From NCBI GenBank assembly GCA_003024985.2, contig PXIH01S0006364.1: a DNA stretch of 12,122 nucleotides. One strand, given 5' to 3'. A program made the position numbers and the translations under genes. This document shows positions 1 to 8,780 of this stretch, one piece after another; position 1 is the stretch's first letter; each line of letters starts with the position of its first letter. A model generated the notes under the pieces. That model made no database searches, had not been told where the DNA came from, and worked only from the letters and a program-made list of their open reading frames with translations. Origin of the DNA: Euperipatoides rowelli (lineage: Eukaryota > Onychophora > Udeonychophora > Euonychophora > Peripatopsidae).

Positions 1-12
1 AAATGTCCTATT

Positions 13-93
13 GGATTAACATGGCTCCTGAGCATGAACTTTTCCCATGTTAATTTTGTTTCTCCATAGGATTAACATGGCTCCTGAGCATGA
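13..93 (+). repeat. 25-bp perfect direct repeat with an inverted decamer between the copies
   Basis: An identical 25-mer beginning GGATTAACATGG and ending GAGCATGA occurs at 13-37 and 69-93, a period of 56 bp. The spacer contains CCATGTTAAT (45-54), the reverse complement of ATTAACATGG inside both copies, so either copy can pair with the spacer. No coding sense was found. It may be a small tandem duplication or the edge of a repeat that begins left of the window. Confidence 0.75.
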
Positions 94-455
94 TGCTAGG
101 TGGCCTAGAACTCTCATATTATATACTACTAGTGCTGATTGGATTAGATTGTATGATTATCAAAAGTACTTTCTTGACAATAATATTGTACATCACACAC
201 AAAACACAACTCTTCTACATCATATGAAGAATAGAATGAATTACACAGTTAAAATATAATAGTTAATATTAATATTCTTGTCATTAAAGTTGACACACAA
301 TTTGGTTAAATCATTTTAAATTATGGAAGTATGCGTACCCATAAAGTTCAGTTTGATTGCTTTCTTGCCTTTCAATATGCATTTACTAATCAAAATATTT
401 CTTTGACCTGCCTGTGTACTGTATATATCTTTGAAACTTTAATAAATGAACAGGG
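94..455. other. Non-coding AT-rich stretch, probably intronic
   Basis: I see no exon with usable splice sites and no recognisable domain on either strand. Open frames at 47-259 and 331-624 on the plus strand give low-complexity peptides without family resemblance; the second runs into an inverted-repeat element. Confidence 0.5.
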
Positions 456-747
456 ATATCTGACTAGTGTCTGCATATCAAACTTACCATTGCCCATTCC
501 TCACAAAACTCGTTGTTCACGGCCATTGATTTGGTTAACTATTGGGCCGCCGGGAGTTGTCAAAATTATCAAAAAAGGATTGTTTTTACATTATCATCAT
601 AGGGTTGGAGCAAAGAGGGTTTAATACGTAGTAGGAGTTAGTGTTCAGGGTAAGGCTAGGACTCTAAATAAAAAAAAGACATCTGAGCGCCTATGCCATT
701 TTGAGGAAAGGGCAATGGTAAGTAAGATACCCAGATACTAGTGATAT
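456..747. repeat. 292-bp inverted-repeat (MITE-like) element
   Basis: The left arm 456-502 is the inverted complement of the right arm 703-747, with about 39 matches over 47 aligned positions and one 2-bp gap. The arms enclose about 200 bp that is richer in CpG and G+C than its surroundings (for example GGCCGCCGGG near 546-555). The pentamer GATAT sits at both outer ends and could be a target duplication, but it is also part of the arms. Each arm carries GGGCAATGGTAAGT reading inward to outward, which looks like a splice donor. No protein is encoded. It is best described as a short non-autonomous foldback element; its superfamily is unknown. Confidence 0.6.
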
Positions 748-1026
748 TTGAAACACTGACTTATAGTTCTATTTTTAATTAATTTAAATTTATTAATTCA
801 AGCTTTTATTTCAACCAATTTGTTACACATCTATACCCTAAGATGGGCACACATAAATACTGTAGTGTAGGTATGCAATGACTAGTGCTAGAGAATTAAT
901 AATCATACCCCCTTTCCAGAAACTATCTAGAAATAAATATAAATACAACTTGGCAAACTGGAAAATAACTTCAAATTCCTAACACTTTGCAAATGATATT
1001 AATCAGAATTTTCAGCTAAATATCCT
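748..1026. other. Non-coding AT-rich spacer
   Basis: AT-rich sequence with TTAATTAA-like runs near 776-800 lies between two inverted-repeat elements. I see no exon, RNA gene or repeat. Confidence 0.5.
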
Positions 1027-1224
1027 TATACTAATACTCATTGGGTTTCAGTATTGGGGTTCCTGCATGTTAGAGTACATGTTTAAAGGCTAATCAAAGA
1101 ATTCAAAAGATATGGAGGACTATAATATAGTCCTCCGTATCTTTTGAATTATTTGATTAGCCTTTAAAACATGTACCGTAACATGCAGGAACACCAATAC
1201 TGAAGCCCAACTAGTATTAGTATA
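1027..1224. repeat. 198-bp near-perfect palindrome (foldback MITE)
   Basis: The sequence reads almost the same on both strands from TATACTAATACT at 1027 to AGTATTAGTATA at 1224. The centre is GGAGGAC-TATAATATA-GTCCTCC (1114-1136), so the loop is essentially one base. Over arms of about 95-98 bp I count about eight mismatches and one single-base gap; two of the mismatches would be G-U pairs in RNA. The divergence between arms shows that this is an old genomic structure rather than a sequencing fold-over. Both ends are TA, which would fit a TA target site, but that is only suggestive. If the phosphodiesterase intron spans it, its transcript would form a hairpin of about 98 bp. Confidence 0.9.
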
Positions 1225-1949
1225 TAATCAACCTAGATTTGATACTGGTGATAAGAAGATTTAAAATAATGTCATTTAAACACTGATGGTGAAACATAGT
1301 ATTATGCTATGTAAAAATATTGTATAAATTAGTCATGTTTAGACTATTATGCAATAAGCTAAATATATGCATTAGGTTTTCCCAGTGACACAGATGATCA
1401 AGGAGATCATGGCGTCCTGACATGTAAACAGTATAAATCATGTGCAGGTACTATCATTCTTATTTGGTGCTGTTCTTTATGTATTATTTAATAAACTATT
1501 GTTTATTTCTTCTATTATAAAGTATATTCTATCTTCCAAATATATCACAGATAAGCTTTAACCTCAAATCACCAATTGGACTCCACTCCTAAGTACCTAT
1601 AATACTTGTGTGATAATTGGATTAAATTCAATTATTTATATTTTGGGGAGATTCTAGCTGTAATGAAAGTTAGTATACAAATTATATTAAAGACACATAT
1701 GCCAGATAGATGTATGCTGGCAAAATCTTAACTAGCCTAATGTTATAGGGATAATTTTTTAAAATTATAATTCAGACCCTCTAAAAATTATCTTCCACTT
1801 TCTCTTCCTTAGTTAATTGGAATCAAATCACAAATATAATCTTAGCCTACAAACAACCAGGCTTTTTAAAATTATTTAGTGAAAATCCCAACCCCTTTAA
1901 ACTTTAGCACAACTAGTTAAATTGGGTGGGGGACGTGAAAAATACTTAC
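1225..1949. other. Non-coding sequence, probably phosphodiesterase intron downstream of the 64-bp exon
   Basis: It begins on the minus strand with the donor at 1949. I looked for the expected next catalytic exon (VAELV...EFF...GD) and did not find it. The sequence is AT-rich and unremarkable, apart from a short self-complementary GATCA/GATCATG cluster at 1394-1412. Confidence 0.55.
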
Positions 1950-2013
1950 TTTTTTCTGAATTTCCCAGGGTTTTGTAATTGCTGAGACATCACATGCAGT
2001 CATTAACATGGCC
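1950..2013 (-). CDS. Internal exon of a PDE5/6/11-type phosphodiesterase carrying the metal-ligand MTACD motif
   Basis: This 64-bp minus-strand exon has an acceptor with a long pyrimidine tract ending TTTTAG before 2013 and a consensus donor GTAAGTA starting at 1949. After one base that completes the upstream Glu codon, it encodes 21 residues: [19 protein letters not shown] followed by two Lys. It ends in phase 0. In PDE5A the Asp of MTACD (Asp764) is one of the four metal ligands, and the SAIT segment holds the Ile that clamps the substrate purine. TKPWEI is typical of PDE5/PDE11. The exon is very short, so ordinary ORF calling misses it. The next exon should begin VAELV...EFF; nothing like it lies between 1 and 1949, so it is probably left of the window. 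This is a functional-looking fragment of a gene transcribed right to left. Confidence 0.93.
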
Positions 2014-2438
2014 CTAAAATTAAAGAAAGAAAAAAAAAAAAATGCTGAATAAAATACTTAAAGAGAATATTCTAATTGGGCCTATTAGATATTAAAAAAA
2101 AGAGAGAGAAAAAAAATAGCAAAATCATATTATAGCAAGTCGTCTTTTTATTTTTCGCACCATTGTGGTAGATATTGTTCAGCCCCTGTCAGGTTGACTC
2201 AGTAATAAAAGAACTCAAAATTTCCATTCCTACTGTTCTATTAAATATTATATTTGGTCTGTCATGTTCACTTAAAGCCAACCTGTAAAAATTTCAATTT
2301 AATGCATTTTCCTACATTTTAATTCAAAACACCTAAATGTACCCATGTTGATGTTGATTCATTATAAATTCCTAAAATATAACAAGAAGTATATAGAATA
2401 ACAATGCAAAACATAATTTAAAAAAAAAAAAAACTTAC
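2014..2438 (-). other. Intron between the two phosphodiesterase exons
   Basis: This 425-bp GT-AG intron on the minus strand has the donor GTAAGTTT at its 5' end (2438 downward). At its 3' end is a strong T-rich tract, the complement of the A-run near 2023-2041, followed by TTTTAG. It splits a Glu codon after the second base (phase 2). The interior is AT-rich with purine runs on the plus strand (about 2093-2116). I see no other exon or repeat in it. Confidence 0.85.
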
Positions 2439-2516
2439 TCTAATAATTGTTTTGTTACATCATTAGACCAATCACTGTTACCATTATCAATGAGATTAAA
2501 AAAGTCCCCTCGTTTC
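2439..2516 (-). CDS. Internal exon of a PDE5/6/11-type cyclic-nucleotide phosphodiesterase
   Basis: This 78-bp exon, read on the minus strand, has an acceptor ending CTAG before 2516 and a donor GTAAGTTT starting at 2438. It supplies the last base of one codon, 25 full codons and the first two bases (GA) of the next. The peptide begins KRGDFFNLIDNGNSDW and ends VTKQLL. It corresponds to the segment just before the MTACD motif of class I phosphodiesterases, where human PDE5A has KRRGEFFELI and PDE11A has a similar stretch with a DW pair. Its GA end joins the first G of the exon at 1950-2013 to make Glu, so the phase is exact. There are no stops or frameshifts, so the gene looks intact here. 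The protein family hydrolyses cAMP and/or cGMP in the cytosol and usually carries GAF domains upstream. The exon alone does not separate PDE5 from PDE11. Confidence 0.88.
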
Positions 2517-2555
2517 CTAGTTTAAATATATATTTAAAAAAAAAAACATTAGTAT
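2517..2555 (-). promoter_or_regulatory. 3' splice site upstream of the 78-bp phosphodiesterase exon
   Basis: On the minus strand a TACTAAT branch-point-like heptamer is followed by a run of about twelve T, a short AT spacer and the acceptor TAAACTAG directly before 2516. Such a complete signal supports the exon start and implies a further intron upstream. Confidence 0.7.
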
Positions 2556-2959
2556 ATTTAATATTCAGAAAGCAAATAAATCTGGGGTTAAAAACTCAAA
2601 ATTCTCAAATACATTACAGATCAAAGATGCATAAGTTGTCAATTTATTACTATAGAATTCAGAGGTTACTCAAAATGTGCTAAAAAAAGGATAAATGATG
2701 ATCAATAAATCATTTATAGATTTTTTACTATTGTGCTTCCTGCTTAAAATTTGTTTCACTGACAGCTGTTATGGGATTTTTACAAAAGGGTGCTGAAGAT
2801 GGTTACTCTCACTAACATTTTATGTTTAGGTTTTATTATACACTATACTTTTGTATGTGAGATAGTGAGGTAAACTTTTAAATACTTCGATTCATAAAAG
2901 CAATATCTGAAATAAATATTGAATTGGGAATGCACAGTATTTGTTTTATTTTTGGACCC
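2556..2959. other. Non-coding AT-rich sequence, probably upstream intron
   Basis: I see no exon on either strand. The minus strand was read for the expected ATDLALYF-type segment that should precede the 78-bp exon, and it was not found. Confidence 0.5.
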
Positions 2960-3250
2960 TTTGATGGATCCCAATTAAATAACGGGTTTAAATTGATGTG
3001 TAAATTGGGTTTGGTGATTGGTTTGAATTGGTTTTAATGAGTGGGGGAAAACGAATTCAATCTAACAACGGGTTTGAATTGGTGAGGAAACAGCTAATTG
3101 ATTATATCAACTGGTTTGAATTGGGGATTCCAACTAATTGATTTTTCAAATTGAAATTCAATTTAGACCATTTGATGTCATTTCAAACCAATTGATACCA
3201 TTTCATACCAGTTTAAATCCAATTGAATTTGAATTGGTTTAAATTGGAAA
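2960..3250. repeat. Cryptic repeat cluster built from GGTTTGAATTGG-type motifs
   Basis: The dodecamer GGTTTGAATTGG occurs at 3020-3031, 3071-3082 and 3113-3124, with close variants near 2994-3010 and 3230-3246. Its complement-like form TTCAAACCAATT sits at 3182-3193. G-rich (plus) copies dominate the left two thirds and CCAATT forms the right third, so the block is loosely self-complementary. Spacing is irregular and there is no fixed period. It may be a degenerate satellite or the remains of a foldback element; no coding function is seen. Confidence 0.6.
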
Positions 3251-5321
3251 TTTCCAGTAGGATAGTCCATTTGTAGATCTTATCTTAGTTCTCAAGATGC
3301 AGTTACCTTTTGCTGATGAAATTTCATTGTTACATTTTTCTTGACATGGTATATTTATATGTTCTTTTGTTTTCTAATTTTTGGTTGTCTCTTCATCAAA
3401 GTTCTATTTGATGATCTTACTATTGCCTTTAATGGGATCTTTCTGATCTGATTTAATTTTAATTGGCTTAGATTATATATGGATTCATTTTTAATCAAAA
3501 TTTGATTATAATCCTCTTACTCTTATAATTTTTCAAGAATCTGGATTGAATAGAGTTCTCATTTTGATTGTCTGACCTTGTCTTCTTAGACCCAACCCCC
3601 TTCCTTGAGTCCTAGATGACTTATTCTGTTGTGATTTCCATCAGTAGTTGATTTTCTTTAATTTTGATGGTGATTGATGTGTTATCAATGGGACTTTCAA
3701 GATATCTAGCATCTAGTAGTATAATTAAGCTTTAAGTGTGTTGGTGTAAGTTTAAGTGTGTTGGTGTAGCTTTAAATGTGTTGGTAATTGTGCATGGAAT
3801 TGCTCCGAATTCCGTTAGTACATTCTGGATTTCTTAGATCCAGTTGTGTTTGAACTTAAATGCAATCTTTAACATATTTCCTATTGTCTTGCAAAATATT
3901 TTTAACAATCTATTGGCTCTTGGTATTATTTGGTAGTGATCTATTCCTTGCTTTTCCAAGTATTACAATAAGTCATTGCTGTTGAATGTAGCTCTATTTT
4001 TATTGTACTAGTCAAATATGACTAGTTCTTCATTTGGTAAGGTTTTATTGTAGCCATTATTAATAGTTTGCCATGATCAGGTAGGTGGTGTTGTGATCAT
4101 TAATTTTTGTGTATTACTGTATATTGTTCAGTTCCTAAATGGCAAGAAGTTTACGGTTATCGGCAGTTCTTTTCCTATTAGTTTGTTCTACAATAGATAA
4201 ACTAAATGTCTCTGGCCAATCTTTTTTTTATGTATTACTAATTGTATTCCTTGTAAGACATCATGTTTTTTTGTTTGTTAATTGCTATTACATTGATTTT
4301 GGTGTAGCTTTGGATATGGTATGCATCAATGTTTCTTAATATTTCCATTCTCTCATTTGAAGATATTTATGACTTGTTAATGAACTTGTCACATTTGGTT
4401 ATTTTTTTTTTCATATTCTTCCATGGATATTGATTCAGGTTTGCAGCAAACCTGTTATAAACTAACATGATGCTCTGTTTTGTTTTTGTTGACAAAGGTT
4501 GTCTTGACGTAAATCCAATTAGTTTTTATGCCTTCTCATATAGTATTTCACAGGTGTATTATCATAATGGGTTTCCATCACTATACTAGTTGAAAGGTGT
4601 TGATTTGGTGTTTATTCAATAGAGGTATTAATGGTTGAGGACGGTCATTATTTTAGAAGATGTCCATACACATTAGGCATAAATGAAAGCTTTACAGCCC
4701 ATATTATTGCCAAAGTTTGTCTCTATTTCTGAATATTTTTGCTCTGTTTTGTTCAATGAGTGACTTACATGGCTATAACAAGTTGTTTTTTGTTTCACAG
4801 TTGTCATTTTTAAACAGTATTGCTTTAGTCTAATGGGATTTGCATCAATCCATATTTCAGGGTAACTTGTTTTGTAGAAATGAGATTGTTACTTGATGTA
4901 GATTTTTTTTAAGTAAAAAGTTTCTTCTTTATCTCTGTTTCATCTCCATTTTTGATATTTATTCATAAGATCTTTATTCTTTATTCACTTTATTAAAAAG
5001 TTATTTCCAATTACATTTTAAATCACAAAAGTAACATCAAAGACATAATGTACATAATTCATAAGTTAGTGTTCTAAATTTATATTTGTCGATAAATTTT
5101 GATGTGATAAATGGGGAAATATTCATTTTATTTAATATCTTTGATACTCTGAATAATAAGCAAATTAAAATAATTGTTATAAAAGAATCTAAATCGAACA
5201 AAGCACCCTTTATTAGATAGCTCCATGGACTGCTCTCATGTTCACACACAATTGACTTCATTGGGCATTTTTTTTTGTCCTTACAACAATTGGTGTTAGT
5301 CATATGGTTGATTCGATGATT
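3251..5321. other. Long T-rich non-coding region
   Basis: The plus strand is T-rich throughout, with AT-rich sequence and scattered stops in all frames. A plus-strand frame at 4139-4339 starts with a signal-peptide-like stretch (MARSLRLSAVLFLLVC) but then becomes hydrophobic low-complexity sequence with no splice support. On the minus strand short frames near 4139-4340 and 5200-5320 also fail to show a family. A perfect 7-bp stem with a one-base loop (GGTTTGC/GCAAACC) lies at 4438-4452. I see only decayed, unidentifiable DNA, probably intronic. Confidence 0.5.
3729..3788 (+). repeat. Three-copy 20-bp tandem repeat
   Basis: Units of 20 bp at 3729-3748, 3749-3768 and 3769-3788 share the core TTTAAGTGTGTTGGTGTA. 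The second copy differs by two bases from the first, and the third is more diverged. It is a minisatellite remnant with no coding frame of note. Confidence 0.85.
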
Positions 5322-5329
5322 GGCATAGT
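5322..5329 (+). repeat. Left target-site duplication of the hAT-like MITE
   Basis: GGCATAGT is exactly repeated at 5734-5741, immediately outside the other end of the element. Confidence 0.85.
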
Positions 5330-5733
5330 CAGTGGCGAAGTTAGCATCCAAAATGTGTGGGTGCAAAAAAAGTAATTGGGGGAGGGGGGGGGGAGGGTAA
5401 AAATGTATTTGCGATTTTGGTGCACTGTTATGGTAAAATTCACATTGGAAGGACTAGGCTATTATGATTATTTGTAATTTTGAAGATGATTTTACTTCTA
5501 CTTTTCTTAATGCACATCAATACAAGGCTTGGAGGTATAAATGGAATAAGGCCAATTAAATTGTAAAGAAATTTGTAATGGAAATAGCAATTAATACAAT
5601 AGCTTTACATATAATTAAATTTTTTATATTTAAAAAAGTAAAAACAGTATTTTTGTATGAAAAATATGTGGGTGCATAGACCCACCCATGTTTATTTGTG
5701 GGTGCAGATGCACCCATGCTTCCGAAGCTCATG
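5330..5733. mobile_element. 404-bp hAT-like non-autonomous element (MITE) with 8-bp target duplication
   Basis: The element starts CAGTGGCGAAGTTAGCAT and ends, read inward from the right, CATGAGCTTCGGAAGCAT. Both ends continue to a GGGTGCA motif. It is flanked by the exact 8-mer GGCATAGT at 5322-5329 and 5734-5741. Terminal CA..TG ends and an 8-bp duplication are hallmarks of the hAT superfamily. The right subterminal part repeats GGGTGCA in both orientations, including a tight hairpin at 5700-5715, as expected for transposase-binding repeats. It has no coding capacity; minus-strand open frames crossing it are chance. The empty site would have read ATTGGCATAGTTCTATT. Confidence 0.85.
5378..5397 (+). 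other. G-rich tract with quadruplex potential inside the MITE
   Basis: Runs of five, ten and three G separated by single A occur in a window that is otherwise AT-rich. Poly-G close to one terminus is common in hAT-type MITEs. Confidence 0.7.
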
Positions 5734-5741
5734 GGCATAGT
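5734..5741 (+). repeat. Right target-site duplication of the hAT-like MITE
   Basis: GGCATAGT is identical to 5322-5329. The match is perfect although the element termini have diverged. Confidence 0.85.
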
Positions 5742-5849
5742 TCTATTACATAATTATTTCATCAGACTTGAGTAATATCATCTTTAAAAATAACATGTCA
5801 TAGGTTATTTTATATTCAAGTATCAGTGTCGTATTCGAAGATATTTTCA

Positions 5850-5869
5850 AATTGTATCTTAATACAATT
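5850..5869. repeat. Short perfect hairpin
   Basis: AATTGTAT and ATACAATT form an 8-bp stem around a four-base loop. It lies between the hAT-like MITE and the larger transposon. It may be chance in AT-rich DNA. Confidence 0.5.
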
Positions 5870-5919
5870 CCAATAAAATTTGTTTATTCCCATATTAGTC
5901 TAGCAGAATCAGCGCTAGA

Positions 5920-6030
5920 CCTTGAATGGGAGTACGCACAATTTTTTTTTGTTCGATTCTGGTAGTTCTTTGTATGCAGAATCCAAATATGTTGGGTGCC
6001 GGCTCAGCATGTTTGAGCATTTTGAGATAC
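5920..6030 (+). repeat. Left terminal inverted repeat of the 3-kb transposon
   Basis: Inverted match to 8781-8893. The first 18 bp are perfect; the rest is diverged with small gaps, ending in the shared TTTGAGCATTTTGA. Confidence 0.8.
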
Positions 6031-6495
6031 ACCATGTTTCAAAATGGCCGCACTGTGGTATTTTACAAGAAAAACTTTCTATATAAAAGTGTTTCATTTG
6101 ATTTTCAGTCCAAAGAGCTGTTTTTAATTTAAGAAAATGTATATAATTTTTGTAATTTTAAATAGAATTATTATTACATTATTTATTGTTCATTATGCTG
6201 TGTTAATAATTTCCCAATTTTTATTTTTTTGAGAATGAATGTTGAAAAAGGCCATTAATGAAAATGCATGAGTATTGTTCAAAGACTTCTGTGTGGAACT
6301 CTGTTTCAAGTAGGTTAATAAGTCAGAAGAAAAAGAATACAGTCAATTATTTTAGTAAGTAAAGAAACAGCGGACAATCTTCATATAGTACTGGAAGAAA
6401 ACTTAAGTGAAAATCAAGATTTACAGCCGAGATGTTATAAATCGTGTATCTTCATACCGTCCTACCTCTAAGAACACATTTTAAGCTACTTTAAA

Positions 6496-8560
6496 ATGAA
6501 TCATTTAAATTCTAAGTTAGATAGTGCCATTCCTGCAAAGCCTGTTCATAGATCTGATGAGTCAAAATTTAATTTTAAGAAGCCCTTCTTATTCTATTGT
6601 GAAGAGTGCATTCTTGAAGTAAACAAAAAAATCCTGAACGTTGGAGAGCCTCTAAATTACGCAGAACTGCTGATCATGGAACATGAACCCTAACATTCAG
6701 GGACATAGTTTTGGATGTGTGTTTTACACATACAAAAGATGAATGGGCTAATGAAGTATGAGTTTGCATTTCAGGTGCTGTCAGTGATATGCATGCAGTT
6801 GTGGGCAGGTATCATGATGATTGTATAAAATAATTCATGGGGTGCAGTTTTTGAGAAAGGTAGTAAACATAAAAAGGAAAAAGCTATAACTGCACCTCAC
6901 AGAAGATTGTACTGTTTCATAAAGAAGAATCTGAAGCAAGAATTGCATCAGATAACAATGGCCATGAAAGAATTAGTTTAAAACTGGAACAGTATATAGA
7001 TTCAGAGCAACATTCAGCTGTAATCATGAACATTGAATTGGGTCAGTTGGGTCAATTAATATTAATGTATACAATGCAGAGGAGATCAGAAAGAATCAAT
7101 TAAAACATTTTGATGATTCTTGGCCCACAGAAAGTTTTGATAGACTACAAAAGAAAGTAATATGTCACCTTTGAAGAGGAAATTGAAAATATCAGTTGTG
7201 ACCATTGTAGATTCTAAGATCATCTATACAAGAGTACTATGCATATTAGTTAGTCATGACTTTGATATTAAAAGCCTATTTCAGTATGATCTTGCACCAG
7301 TATCTACACCTCTATTCAAAGACAATGAAGAAATGAGAAGTACAAATAAGTCAAAATTGAATCTAGTCTAGCTGTTGAACATTCACAGAAGTTCTACTCA
7401 GATTAGATCAGATATTCCTTGACGGTTGTGCTATTATGTGGATAGTTCTTTCGCCAACAAGTGGAACAATAAAAGACTATGTGGACAACTTCAATAATTT
7501 AAAAAAAAAAAAAAAACATTTAAATTCAAATGTTTATTGATTGATACTGCTATGTATTGGAATAAAGACAAAATATTCTAGCTAAAGAACTGAACTATTA
7601 ACATTTATTTACATGCTAAATCAACTATTGAGAGAATAATCATTACGTTACTGGAATGATCACAAACTAAAATATACAACAATACAGTAGTTCTGGAATG
7701 AACTATATAGCCTACTTGTGTGTGTGTGTGGCAATTAAGTGCAGGAGAATATCACTGCACTATTTTGCTGTATGTTAATACATAACAGCTATCTCCCCTT
7801 AAGAGAGTGGAAAACGATCCAGAGGCTTCCTAGTTCTGACCAGGTAGCATGGAGGATCGGTTGGGGTACTGGCTTTTCATACCGCATCTGGGTAGATGGT
7901 GCTTCGGGTCATGCAATCTCAGGATGTGATACTGTTGAAAATATATATGGAATCAGAAAGGGCAAGTTACTAAAGAAACTGAATGAGGAAAGAAATTACT
8001 CCTCTTAGGATCTCTAGATGATTGTATTGATGACATTGTTAAAGAAGCAACACAGTTTAGGAACCTGTTATATGAAATAACCTCATGGTTCAATGACAGA
8101 CATTAGGTTCTATGTCTGTAGTTCTAGTATTAGGAAACTAAAAGCAGTTTCTACTCCATCACTGAAATCATTATCCCAAACATAAGAAGCTTTTAAGGAA
8201 CATGTAAAGAGTGTGCACTTACAAAGTGCAATATTGAGCATGCCTCCAGCACTCAATCCTTTACAATACAGCTGGTCAAAAGATACTGATAAAAAAAATG
8301 TTATCACTAGTAATGCTACCTTAGGGGAAAGAAGTGGCTCCATTAGAAATTATAGAAATGATAAATTGTGGGAGCAGAAAAGCTCCACTTTGTTCCTTCA
8401 AATGTAGTTGTTTAGTAGCTTTGTTTTTTTTTTTTGCTACCATGGGAACTTGACTTGTGAAAATTCACAACCAAAGTTTAAATTCTGAACACAAGAGACA
8501 GATGATGACTTAAGTGATTAATATAATGCTGACAGTGATTACTATAGAAAATAAAATGAC
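6496..8560 (+). pseudogene. Broken transposon-borne gene: zinc-binding start, PIN/FEN-like nuclease region, CXC-type tail
   Basis: Conserved blocks follow one another in changing frames. 6496-6690 starts at a Met and has C35-x2-C38. 6696-6830 reads FRDIVLDV..., then SGAVSDMHAVVGRYHDDCIK, giving an HxxC that could complete a zinc site. About 7110-7160 has WPTESFDRLQKKV. 7162-7371 has DLAPVSTPLF and NEEMRS. 7421-7499 reads DGCAIMWIVLSPTSGTIKDY. About 7520-7570 has LLID. 7910-7982 reads HAISGCDTVENIYGIRKGK. 8005-8103 has DDIVKEATQF. 8092-8407 has EAFKEHVKSVHLQ and the YSWSKD stretch. 8378-8460 holds CSFKCSC and GNLTCE, remnants of a CXC (Tesmin/TSO1-like) domain, followed by acidic residues. From memory this order matches a large uncharacterised invertebrate and fish protein family of about 1000 or more residues. 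Here the middle is deleted and there are several stops and at least five frameshifts. An A-run at 7501-7517 and a TG run at 7717-7730 break it further. Confidence 0.8.
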
Positions 8561-8780
8561 TTACAGATAATTTTGTATGTTTCTTCAAATTACTGTTTTA
8601 AATTATAAAAAAAAAATTTCCTAAAAATTCTTTTTTAATTAAAATAACCATTTATCTTTATTCAGAAAAATTATTTCCACTCAAAAAATACAAGAAGACT
8701 ACTAGCCTTCATGTTCATTCATTGAAATAAGACAATATTCTATAGAAATACAATTACATAAAATTTCATTTAGAAAAAAT

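Noticed and set aside
482-560. Minus-strand peptide SMAVNNEFCEEWAMVS as the C-terminal phosphodiesterase exon
   Set aside because: It loosely recalls the SVATNRSKWEEL end of PDE11, but a stop lies directly upstream, the acceptor lacks a pyrimidine tract, and the donor-like end is part of an inverted-repeat arm.
331-624. 97-codon plus-strand open frame as a gene
   Set aside because: No family resemblance, no splice or promoter context, and its second half lies inside the inverted-repeat element at 456-747.
1380-1440. Minus-strand HDLLDH string as the phosphodiesterase HD motif exon
   Set aside because: It lies downstream of the MTACD exon, where the HD motif cannot be, it has an extra Leu, and it arises from a self-complementary GATCA cluster.
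4139-4339. 66-codon plus-strand frame with signal-peptide-like start
   Set aside because: After the hydrophobic start the rest is T-driven Phe/Leu/Val low complexity; no Cys pattern, domain or credible donor site.
5037-5366. 109-codon minus-strand frame
   Set aside because: Its N-terminal codons run through the hAT-like MITE terminus and target duplication; the rest shows no family features.
5951-5962. GTTCGATTCTGG as a tRNA B box
   Set aside because: No cloverleaf or A box around it; it lies inside the transposon TIR and is not preserved in the other arm.
8110-8343. 77-codon minus-strand frame
   Set aside because: Antisense shadow of the CXC-family pseudogene, whose plus-strand blocks are recognisable.
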